Positions 27,833 through 34,796 of a stretch of 64,000 nt of DNA are shown here, in pieces. Source of the stretch: Ornithinimicrobium sp. F0845. GTDB lineage: Bacteria > Actinomycetota > Actinomycetes > Actinomycetales > Dermatophilaceae. The stretch covers positions 494,421 through 558,420 of the forward strand of contig NZ_JALKAL010000002.1 in NCBI RefSeq assembly GCF_023015765.1, given 5' to 3'. The notes under the pieces are model-generated. The model was not told the DNA's origin and made no database searches. It worked only from the letters and a program-made list of their open reading frames with translations. How positions within the stretch are numbered: the first letter of the stretch is position 1; the number at the start of each line of letters is the position of its first letter. Both the position numbers and the translations under genes were made by a program.

Positions 27833-28462
27833 GTGACGGAGACCATCACCAGGGCCCAGGCTGACCGCATCGTGTGGATCGACTGCGAGATGACGGGGCT
27901 TGACATCGTCAACGACGCGCTCATCGAGGTCGCCACCCTGGTCACCGACTTCGAGCTCAACGTCCTCGGCGAGGGGGTTGACCTGGTGATCCGTCCGCCG
28001 GAGGCCGCCCTGGCGATCATGGGCGACTTCGTCCGGCAGATGCACACCGACAGCGGCCTGCTCGACAAGCTGGCCGAGGGCACCACGATCGAGGATGCGC
28101 AGACCCAGGTCCTGGACTACGTGCGCCACTGGGTGCCGGAGTCCCGCAAGGCACCGCTCGGTGGCAACACGGTCAGCACCGACCGCGCCTTCCTGGCCCG
28201 CGACATGCCCGAGCTCGAGGCGCACCTGCACTACCGGATCATCGACGTCTCCTCGATCAAGGAGCTGTCCCGCCGCTGGTTCCCCCGTGCCTACTTCGCC
28301 GCGCCGGCCAAGACCGGCGGCCACCGCGCGCTGGGCGACATCCGCGACTCGATCACCGAGCTGCGCTACTACCGCCAGGCGGTCTTCCAGGCCCAGCCCG
28401 GCCTGGAGACCGCCGCCCTGAAGGACCTGGCCAGCCAGGTGGCCGCCGAGCACGACAGCTGA
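27833..28462 (+). CDS. orn: Oligoribonuclease (DEDDh 3'-5' exonuclease)
   Basis: 209 residues. DEDDh motifs: VWIDCEMTGLD (Exo I), GNTVSTDRAFL (Exo II) and HRALGDIRDSI (Exo III with His). The enzyme degrades 2-5 base RNA fragments, including linear cyclic-di-GMP product pGpG, in the cytoplasm. GTG 27833 is preceded at seven bases by TAGGGT (27820-27825), a leaderless -10. A strong hairpin follows the stop. Confidence 0.96.
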   Translation: MTETITRAQADRIVWIDCEMTGLDIVNDALIEVATLVTDFELNVLGEGVDLVIRPPEAALAIMGDFVRQMHTDSGLLDKLAEGTTIEDAQTQVLDYVRHWVPESRKAPLGGNTVSTDRAFLARDMPELEAHLHYRIIDVSSIKELSRRWFPRAYFAAPAKTGGHRALGDIRDSITELRYYRQAVFQAQPGLETAALKDLASQVAAEHDS

Positions 28463-28470
28463 CGGGAGCG

Positions 28471-28504
28471 CACGACATACTGCCTGCTCAGACAGTATGT
28501 CGTG
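28471..28504 (+). terminator. Hairpin downstream of orn
   Basis: A perfect 12-base stem, CACGACATACTG (28471-28482) with CAGTATGTCGTG (28493-28504), and a ten-base loop, starting eight bases after the orn stop. There is no T-run. Confidence 0.75.
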
Positions 28505-28593
28505 GGCCTGGGACAGCCGTTTTCGGAACCACCCCGCGGAGCAGGTAAGATAGCCGCCGTTGCCTGAACGCCCCCGGTGTCACAGGTCAACAT

Positions 28594-28667
28594 GGTGGGT
28601 GTAGCTCAGCTGGTAGAGCGCCGCGTTGTGGTCGCGGATGTCGCGGGTTCAAGTCCCGTCACTCACC
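28594..28667 (+). tRNA. tRNA-His (anticodon GTG)
   Basis: The acceptor has eight pairs: GGTGGGTG with CACTCACC, giving the G-1:C73 pair specific to tRNA-His. The anticodon loop reads TTGTGGT and the T loop GGTTCAAGTCC. A TAAGAT -10-like hexamer lies at 28546-28551. Island DNA begins immediately after the 3' end. CCA is not encoded. Confidence 0.95.
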
Positions 28668-28672
28668 CTGGT

Positions 28673-28970
28673 GTGGCGAGGTTCAGACTTTCGACCAGAG
28701 GAACCGCTCTGGTCGGGGTTTGAAACTCGCCGCTCTTCTTGGCCTCAGCCGCCCGGGTCAGCGCGTTGCCCCGCACCAGGAGTTCGCCGTCCTCATCGAT
28801 GGAGGTGGCGGTGCCGCAGCGAACCCATCATGGTGGGCGGGGAGCCGGTTCGTGATCGCTTCCAGTTCGGCGCTGATCCGGTCCTGGTCCCTTCCTGAGC
28901 AAGTCCAACGGGACCGCGCCGCCTTAGTGAGCCTGGAGCAGCTTGCCTCACTCGTCGTCCAGCCCGTCAC
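28673..28970 (-). pseudogene. Remnant of a large serine recombinase (C-terminal part)
   Basis: On the minus strand, the frame covering 28970-28758 reads DQDRISAELEAITNRLP, a recombinase coiled-coil-like segment. In a shifted frame downstream (about 28800-28673) comes IDEDGELLVRGNALTRAAEA, a close match to the end of serine recombinases. The two parts are joined only by a frameshift, and everything N-terminal, including the catalytic Ser domain, is missing. It lies directly against tRNA-His, at the edge of the island, and probably marks the enzyme or a relative that once moved it. Confidence 0.65.
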
Positions 28971-29453
28971 CGTCCTTGGTGAGTCGAGTGAGTGCCTTGG
29001 CCTCCGACACCATCAGCCGGTCGACCTCCGCATCGGCGGACGAGTTCACGAAGCAGTTGGCTGGTGGCCCATTGACCGGAGACGAACACCTGAGATGCCC
29101 AGGTCACCAACTCGGCCCGGTCGGGGGCCGACCTGGTGGACGATGCACTAGTTGATCTGGTGTTCGGTGACCTCCGGGATCATCCGCATCAGCTCGGGAA
29201 CTGTCGACCTTGCCTCTGACTTCCCCCATCCACGAACTCGGGCCGTGTGATGGCAGCGAGGCAGGGACGAGGCTTCGACCGGGCGCGGCTCGAGGTTGAC
29301 AAGTCCGCGGATCGCATCGAAGGCGCCGGCCGTCAGCAGCACGATGCCTGCGAACCAGCCCTCTCAGACCCTCCAAGAGGTCGCCGTGTCACTCGATGCG
29401 GGCACCTCTCTTGGTCTCGTCGGCCCCAGTGCACCCGTTCGAAGGGAATCGGT
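28971..29453. other. Degenerate DNA at the left end of the island
   Basis: No intact gene. On the minus strand the frame at about 29370-29150 contains GWFAGIVLLTAGAFDAIRGL, which resembles the first membrane segment of small actinobacterial DUF7144-type membrane proteins, then runs into unrelated residues and a stop. Another frame (about 29075-28950) reads through NSSADAEVDRLMVSEAKAL to a stop and is not recognised. The stretch is probably a patchwork of decayed genes. Confidence 0.5.
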
Positions 29454-30389
29454 TCAGCGGGCGCAGCGAAAGCCGATGTGCGTCGTCGCGGTGTCCTCCG
29501 CTTGCGGCGAGCGGGCGGCAGGCCGGAAGCGAAGGCAATAGTCCGGTGAGCAGAGGTAGGAGCCTCCCTTCAGCGTGCGTCGCGGGGTCGACGAGCCGGG
29601 CTCGCTGTTGAGGGCAGACAGAAGGTTGGCGCGCGGTCCGGCCTCGATCCCGGTACTGCCCGGGACAACATGGCGGCTGGTGTAGAAGTCGCTCGTCCAT
29701 TCCCACACGTTCCCGATCAGGTCGAAGAGCCCGTACTCGTTGGCCGGGTACGATCCGACGGGCGAGGTGTTGGCGCCGAATCGGCCACGATTGTCGTAAG
29801 GGAAGCGACCGAGCCACGTGTTCGCACGCGCTCGCCCGTCCGGGTACGGGACGGCTCCCCAAGCGTAGGGTAGGCCATCGTACCCACCACGAGCCGCATA
29901 CTCGTACTCGGCCTCGGTCGGCAGACGCTTGCCGGCCCATGCGGCGTAGGTCGCGGCATCCTCAAACGCGATCTGGACGACAGGATGCTGCATGCGGTGC
30001 TCGATGGAGGAGCCGGGTCCCTCCGGGGCGTACCAGCAAGCGCCCGCCACCCAGCGCCACCACTGCCGCCATTCGCTCAGGTCGACGGGCCCCTGGGTCG
30101 GCGTAAAGACGAGCGCTCCAGGCGCGAAACTCGACAGGTATACGTCCGGGAAGCCGGCGGGATCGAGGGGTCGCTCGGCGACCGTGACGTACCCTGTGGC
30201 TGCCACGAACGCCGCGAAGCCGGCGTTCGTCACCGCGTATCGATCGAGCGCGAAGTCCGCGACCACGCGGTCGTGCACTGGTCGCTCGTCGGGGTAAAAC
30301 TCCTCCGATCCCATCCGGAACGAGCCGCCGCGGATATCGACCATGTCGTGGTCGACTACTGTCGGCGACCCGTCCCCCTCCCCATCCAT
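29454..30389 (-). CDS. Formylglycine-generating enzyme (sulfatase-modifying factor)
   Basis: 311 residues. The FGE-sulfatase fold is clear: MVDIRGGSFRMGSE at the start, then PTEAEYEYAARGG, NVWEWTSDFY, and the C-terminal GGSYLCSPDYCLRFR with the two cysteines that bind copper in aerobic FGE. It oxidises the Cys in the C-x-P-x-R motif of type I sulfatases to formylglycine. The arylsulfatase at 34797-37145 carries that motif and is the likely client. It is transcribed away from the LuxR-type regulator. Confidence 0.94.
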   Translation of the reverse strand: MDGEGDGSPTVVDHDMVDIRGGSFRMGSEEFYPDERPVHDRVVADFALDRYAVTNAGFAAFVAATGYVTVAERPLDPAGFPDVYLSSFAPGALVFTPTQGPVDLSEWRQWWRWVAGACWYAPEGPGSSIEHRMQHPVVQIAFEDAATYAAWAGKRLPTEAEYEYAARGGYDGLPYAWGAVPYPDGRARANTWLGRFPYDNRGRFGANTSPVGSYPANEYGLFDLIGNVWEWTSDFYTSRHVVPGSTGIEAGPRANLLSALNSEPGSSTPRRTLKGGSYLCSPDYCLRFRPAARSPQAEDTATTHIGFRCAR

Positions 30390-30607
30390 AGCCAGCCCTC
30401 CGGTCCCTCCGGGACTTCTCTAAGTGCCGACACTGCGGCGAGGTTCGTGCGGAACAGGCACCCATCGGTGAGGATTCCCCCCGACGACGGAGTTCATGGC
30501 GTCTGGTCTCCGTGGGTAGGCGTGATACGGGTGCCGATGCCCACCGTATCGCCGCCCTCCTAGGGTTCGATTCACACAGATCGCGTGATGTCACCATGTG
30601 CGGCCGC

Positions 30608-30730
30608 CGGGTTCGAGAACTGGGCGCGGACCGTGCCCGGCAAGGGCTGGTTCGTCCTGTTCCGCCTCACGGCCTGCCCGACTCATGGTTCGACGGGACC
30701 TGGACGCCCGGTGACATCCACCTCGCCTGA
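30608..30730 (+). pseudogene. C-terminal remnant of a DUF1254/DUF1214 protein
   Basis: One frame reads GFENWARTVPGKGWFVLFRL, and after a frameshift near 30670 another reads LPDSWFDGTWTPGDIHLA followed by TGA at 30728-30730. Together they match the end of DUF1214 proteins (N-W-x-x-T-V-P-G-K-G-W-F ... W-F-D-x-T-W-x-P-G-D/E-I). Nothing upstream of 30608 belongs to the family, so about 90% of the gene has gone. Confidence 0.75.
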
Positions 30731-30754
30731 TTCTCGGTCCGGCTGTCGTCGGCG

Positions 30755-30790
30755 TTGATAGGCAGCAGGAGACCGCTCTAGAATTCGGAC
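30755..30790 (+). promoter_or_regulatory. Promoter of the LuxR-type regulator, leaderless
   Basis: TTGATA at 30755-30760 and TAGAAT at 30779-30784 are near-consensus -35 and -10 boxes with an 18-base spacer. The GTG start follows the -10 by six bases, so transcription probably begins at or next to the start codon. Confidence 0.75.
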
Positions 30791-33025
30791 GTGCGGGAGT
30801 CGACCCCATCGGCCGCTCCGGAGACGCGGAGTCTGAGCGGCATCTTCCTCGACGGCAAAACAGCGGTGCGCCCGCCTCGGCCCGGGGCGGTGACCCGGCG
30901 GCCGCTGATTGATCGTGCGCGGTCGACAGGTACTCGCGTTGTCGGGGTGACGGCCCCGGCAGGCTACGGCAAGTCGACGATGCTCGCAGAATGGGCATCG
31001 AGAGACCGCCGGACCGTCGCGTGGGCATCGCTTGACCGGTTCGACGACGACCCCGCCACGCTGCTGACGCTGTTGGCTACGGCCTGTGCGCCCCTGTCGC
31101 CGCGCGCGGCGGAGATCATCGCCGAGATGCGTGGGGTCGGGGTCTCGGCGCTCGGGCGCTCAGCCCCGATGCTCGCGGCCGTGCTCGCCCAGGTGCCCGA
31201 CCCCTTCGTGCTGTTCCTGGACGACGTCCACGCGGCGGGATCGCTAGAGTGCCAGGACGTTCTTGAGGTCGTGCTCACGGGTGTGCCGGAGGGCTCGCAG
31301 GTGGTCCTCGCCAGCCGGCACGAACAGCCCTACTTCGCTCGTCTGCGCGCCGCAGGAGCAGTGCTCGAGATCGGGGTCCACGAGTTGCGCATCGACCGCG
31401 AGGGCGCGCGCACGATCTTCGGTGATGCGGCGGTCGAGGTCTCGGAGGACGACCTCGCCGTTGCCGTCGAGCGCTGCGAGGGGTGGCCGACGGGGGTCTT
31501 CCTGTGCGCACTCGCTGCTGGTGCCGGCACCGACGTGCTCTCGATGGCTGGGGATGAGCGGTTCGTCGCCGACTATCTCTATCACGAATGCGTCGCCGGG
31601 CAGCCCGCCGACGTGCGATGGTTCCTTTACCGGACCGCGGTGTTCGATCAACTGTCAGGGGCCCTTTGCGACGCCGTCCTCGGGACCGAGGACTCCCGGG
31701 CGATTCTTCGTCGCCTTGAGACACTGGGCCTCTTCCTGGTACCTCTCGACGGGCGCCGGCAGTGGTTCCGATACCACTCCCTGTTCCGCGAGTTCCTGCT
31801 CGCCGAGCTGGAGCGCGTCGACGGCGACATCGTGCCGGAGCTTCATCGGCGTGCGGCAGCGTGGTTCGAAGAGCATGATGCGCCCGAGCGCGCAGTCGAA
31901 CACCTACTCGCCGCAGGAGACCTGGAGCTTGCGGGTGCGCTCATCGCCGACCTGTCGTTGCCCACGTACCAGCGTGGGGAGATCGCAGTGGTGGAGCGGT
32001 GGTTTGCGCAAGTCGGCGAGAAGGTGGTCGAAGCATCCCCGTGGTTGTCTGTGATGGCCGCGTGGACCGCGATCCTGCAGGGCAAGTCCCCGGCCTCGGA
32101 GCGGTGGGCCGCGGTGCTGGAGCGCATGGTGCCGGAGGGCTCCGCGGACGAGCAGGTGGCCTTCGAGTCGGCTCGTGCGATGGTCCGGGCCGCGATGTGT
32201 GTCGACGGCCCCGAGCGCGTCCTCGTCGATGCTCAGTACGCAGTGGCGAACGAGCCGGACTGGAGTCCATGGCGGGATCAGGCTCTCCACCTGCTCGGTT
32301 CCGCCTGGCTGCTCGTCGGTGACACCGCGGCGGCTCGTGAGGCCTTCGCCGCCTCCTCTGCGTATGCGCTGGAGATGGGCAACACCGACTCGGTCTTGCT
32401 CAGCGAGGCCGAGCTGGCGATCCTCGCCATCGACGAGGGAAGGTGGGTGGATGCCGAGTCGCATGCCCACATTGCGGTCCGTGCGATCGACGATAAGCAT
32501 ATGGAGGGATACCCCACAACCGCGCTCGCCCTCGCGGTCAGCGCACGGATCGCGTTGCGACGGGGAGACACGACTGCGGGGGAGCGGTTCCTCGCAAGGG
32601 CGATGCGAGCGCGCGTGCACTGCACGCACGTGCTGCCCTATCTCGCGATGCGCGTGCGTCTCCAGCTCGCCAAGGCGTTCGGGGGACTGGATGACCGCGC
32701 CGCCGCCCAGCACCTGCTGCGTGAGATCGACGAACTGCGGGCACGGCGCCCGCACATCGGCGTGCTCGCCGAGGAGATCGATCGGTTCCGCGCCAAGCTC
32801 GGCGAGAAGGCGGGGGGCGTGGCGAGCGTTCCGCTCACGCCCGCGGAGCTGCGACTCCTGCCCTACCTGCAGACGCATCTGACGATCGCCGAAATCGGGC
32901 AACGGCTCTATATCTCACGGAACACCGTGAGCACCGAGGTCGGGTCGATCTATCGCAAGCTCGGTGTCACCACGCGCGGTGCAGCGGTCGACCGGGCGAT
33001 CGAGTGCGGCCTGCTCGGCGAGTGA
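30791..33025 (+). CDS. MalT/LuxR-type transcriptional regulator (STAND ATPase)
   Basis: 744 residues from GTG 30791. A P-loop, VTAPAGYGKSTMLAEW, lies near residue 55, followed by an NB-ARC/STAND-like ATPase, a long helical TPR-like middle, and a C-terminal LuxR helix-turn-helix (AEIGQRLYISRNTVSTEV, about residues 695-712). MalT-type proteins are activated by an inducer in the presence of ATP. Placed between the FGE gene and the sulfatase cluster, it is the natural candidate regulator of both. The target site is not proven; an inverted repeat at 33448-33497 is a candidate. Confidence 0.9.
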   Translation: MRESTPSAAPETRSLSGIFLDGKTAVRPPRPGAVTRRPLIDRARSTGTRVVGVTAPAGYGKSTMLAEWASRDRRTVAWASLDRFDDDPATLLTLLATACAPLSPRAAEIIAEMRGVGVSALGRSAPMLAAVLAQVPDPFVLFLDDVHAAGSLECQDVLEVVLTGVPEGSQVVLASRHEQPYFARLRAAGAVLEIGVHELRIDREGARTIFGDAAVEVSEDDLAVAVERCEGWPTGVFLCALAAGAGTDVLSMAGDERFVADYLYHECVAGQPADVRWFLYRTAVFDQLSGALCDAVLGTEDSRAILRRLETLGLFLVPLDGRRQWFRYHSLFREFLLAELERVDGDIVPELHRRAAAWFEEHDAPERAVEHLLAAGDLELAGALIADLSLPTYQRGEIAVVERWFAQVGEKVVEASPWLSVMAAWTAILQGKSPASERWAAVLERMVPEGSADEQVAFESARAMVRAAMCVDGPERVLVDAQYAVANEPDWSPWRDQALHLLGSAWLLVGDTAAAREAFAASSAYALEMGNTDSVLLSEAELAILAIDEGRWVDAESHAHIAVRAIDDKHMEGYPTTALALAVSARIALRRGDTTAGERFLARAMRARVHCTHVLPYLAMRVRLQLAKAFGGLDDRAAAQHLLREIDELRARRPHIGVLAEEIDRFRAKLGEKAGGVASVPLTPAELRLLPYLQTHLTIAEIGQRLYISRNTVSTEVGSIYRKLGVTTRGAAVDRAIECGLLGE

Positions 33026-33039
33026 CCGGGCTGTCGCGG

Positions 33040-33426
33040 TCAAGGCTCGTCACTCAGCAGATCCAGATCCTCCCCAAGGGCGAGAGCGACCTTTGGTGCG
33101 GCCGTAACCACTCGGGGTCGACCGACGATGGGCATGATCGCGTCGAGCACGCTCACGATCGCGCTCGCTTCGGCGCCCGCGCTCACCGCGCCGTCGATCT
33201 CGCGGCGGATCGACGGGGCAGCAGCGGAGACCGCGATCAGGGCTCCCAGCCGCACGAGACATCGTGTCTTTGCGTCGAGGGCCGACAGCTCGGGGAGATC
33301 CTGCTGCTCGTCGAGAAGGCGTTCGTCATCGATGCTCAAACGCCGCAGATGCTCCGAATAGTCCAAGAGGGCACCCCCACTACTGGCGATCGGTGAGCGG
33401 TGGACCGCCCGGCGGACCGCCTGCAC
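33040..33426 (-). CDS. Carboxymuconolactone decarboxylase-like (AhpD-fold) protein
   Basis: 128 residues. The CMD fold is suggested by LDAKTRCLVRLGALIAVSAA followed by REIDGAVSAGAEASAIVSVL, the usual helix pair. The C-x-x-C redox pair of AhpD-type members is absent (the corresponding region has no cysteines), so a peroxidase role is unlikely. GTG 33426 is the first good start. It faces away from the small-protein cluster and converges with the LuxR-type gene, 14 bases apart. Confidence 0.8.
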   Translation of the reverse strand: MQAVRRAVHRSPIASSGGALLDYSEHLRRLSIDDERLLDEQQDLPELSALDAKTRCLVRLGALIAVSAAAPSIRREIDGAVSAGAEASAIVSVLDAIMPIVGRPRVVTAAPKVALALGEDLDLLSDEP

Positions 33427-33447
33427 TGCTCACGACAAGTAAATCCT

Positions 33448-33497
33448 CTCGAACGCCAATCCGGTTCACATTATCTGCATGATGCGGGTCGTTCGAG
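33448..33497. promoter_or_regulatory. Inverted repeat in the divergent promoter region of the small-protein cluster
   Basis: CTCGAACG at 33448-33455 and CGTTCGAG at 33490-33497 form a perfect inverted repeat 34 bases apart, around the AT-rich CACATTATCTGCATGATG. It lies between the diverging CMD-like and SHOCT genes and could bind a dimeric regulator such as the nearby LuxR-type protein. Confidence 0.5.
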
Positions 33498-33568
33498 CAC
33501 GCCCCTAGCCTCGCTCTCGAGGGCGCCGTGCCCGGCCCCGTCCGATCGATTCGAAATGAGGTGCACCC

Positions 33569-33946
33569 ATGGGTTTTCTTGATTTCATGCTGTGGTTCCT
33601 CTGGGTCTGGTTCGCCATCGTCTGCATCTGGGCGTACATCTGGATCGTCATCGACGTGTTCCGCGACCACACGCTGAACGGCTGGGCGAAGGCGGGATGG
33701 CTGATCCTCTTGGTGCTTCTCCCGTTCCTGGGTGCGCTCATCTACCTGATCGCGCGGGGCGGTTCAATCGCATCGCGCCAGGCGCGCGACGTGAGTGAGG
33801 CACAGCAGGCCCACGCGGAATACATCCGAAGCGTGGTCGGCACTGCGTCGCCGGGAACTGAGATCGAGCGCGCGCAGTCGCTGCTCACTTCCGGCGCGAT
33901 CACACAGGCGGAGTTCGACTCGCTCAAGGCAAGAGCGCTCGCGTGA
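33569..33946 (+). CDS. Small membrane protein with PLDc_N and SHOCT domains
   Basis: 125 residues. Two hydrophobic segments (about 5-32 and 42-64) form a PLDc_N-type hairpin with VWFAIVCIWAYIWIVIDVF, ending LPFLGALIYLIARGG. A soluble part ends in a SHOCT motif, AQSLLTSGAITQAEFDSLKA, a short oligomerisation-type domain. Function unknown; often found as cell-envelope accessory protein. ATG 33569 follows an AGGTG element. It overlaps the next gene by four bases (GTGA). Confidence 0.9.
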   Translation: MGFLDFMLWFLWVWFAIVCIWAYIWIVIDVFRDHTLNGWAKAGWLILLVLLPFLGALIYLIARGGSIASRQARDVSEAQQAHAEYIRSVVGTASPGTEIERAQSLLTSGAITQAEFDSLKARALA

Positions 33947-34408
33947 ACCGGGCCGATACTGAGCAGGAGATGGAAGACCTCGAGTACGGGCCGGTGGAGC
34001 TTGTCCTCACCGCCTTCGCGGGCGAGGAGCCGAGCCTAGGCGTCCTGGATGCGCTGGCGGATCTCGCCGATGCCGCAACGATCCGGTTGATCGACCTGGT
34101 TCACGTCGCGCGCGATCACGACGGCACCGTCACATTCGCGGAGATCGACGACCGCGGGATCGAGGTCTGTGCGATCGATCTGGTCGCCGCGGGGCTCGCA
34201 TCGGACGATGATGTGCACGAACTGGCGTCGCGGCTGCCTCCGGGCACCTCAGCGCTCCTGCTTTGTCGTGGAACTGCTGTGGGCGAAGAAGCTGGCCTCG
34301 CGGCTCATGGAGGCCGACGGCTTCGTCGTCGACTCGGTCCGAATTCCCGCCCCCGTGGTCAACTTCGTGGCCGTCGAGGCGGCCGAGATCGAGATGGAAG
34401 TGAGCTGA
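33943..34408 (+). pseudogene. DUF6325-type protein interrupted by a one-base frameshift
   Basis: The frame from GTG 33943 encodes the family N-terminus (LEYGPVELVLTAFAGEEPS, then RLIDLVHVARDHDG) up to LPPGTSALL, and then continues into unrelated Arg-rich residues. Skipping one base, C34261, continues directly into FVVELLWAKKLASRLMEADG and ends naturally with VEAAEIEMEVS at TGA 34406-34408, one base before the next gene. The restored product is 154 residues, the normal size. Either a real frameshift, a sequencing error or, less likely, programmed recoding. The family's function is unknown. Confidence 0.8.
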
Positions 34409-34409
34409 C

Positions 34410-34751
34410 ATGCCACTGAGGAGAAGGGGCCGGCCCGGACTGGTCGGAACGGCGGCGCGCACCGCAGTGGTCGCCGGCACCGCGACGACCGTGAGCGACA
34501 ACGTTGCTCGGCGACAACAGAATCGCGCCGAGGAGAAGCGCGCCGAGGAGAAGTACGTGCAGCACGAGGACCCGGTGCAGCAGCAGGCTGCCGGGATGGC
34601 AGCGACTCCCACCCCAGTTCCCGCGGCGGCGGCCGCTCCCGCGCCCGACATGGTCACCCAGTTGCAGCAGCTCGCTGACCTGAAGGCGCAGGGGGTGCTC
34701 ACCGAGGTGGAGTTCGAGAACGCGAAAGCCAAGCTGCTGAACCGACTGTGA
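34410..34751 (+). CDS. SHOCT domain protein
   Basis: 113 residues. A basic N-terminus with a weak hydrophobic stretch (VGTAARTAVVAGTATTV) is followed by a charged RRQQNRAEEKRAEEK segment, a Pro/Ala linker and a C-terminal SHOCT domain (LQQLADLKAQGVLTEVEFEN). It starts one base after the restored DUF6325 stop and precedes the arylsulfatase by 45 bases, so it belongs to the same unit. Role unknown. Confidence 0.88.
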   Translation: MPLRRRGRPGLVGTAARTAVVAGTATTVSDNVARRQQNRAEEKRAEEKYVQHEDPVQQQAAGMAATPTPVPAAAAAPAPDMVTQLQQLADLKAQGVLTEVEFENAKAKLLNRL

Positions 34752-34796
34752 AACCGGAATTACTGAACCCGTTCCAGGGATACCGAGGAGAGAATC

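Larger units (their letters stand above)
30390..30790. other. Divergent intergenic region holding a gene remnant
   Basis: 401 bases between the diverging FGE and LuxR-type genes. The middle holds the DUF1214 remnant listed separately; the right end holds the LuxR promoter. No other gene is seen. GGAGGG lies before the FGE start on the minus strand. Confidence 0.55.

Noticed and set aside
28720..29151. Plus-strand frame of 143 codons after tRNA-His
   Set aside because: No family character; the opposite strand shows recombinase residues.
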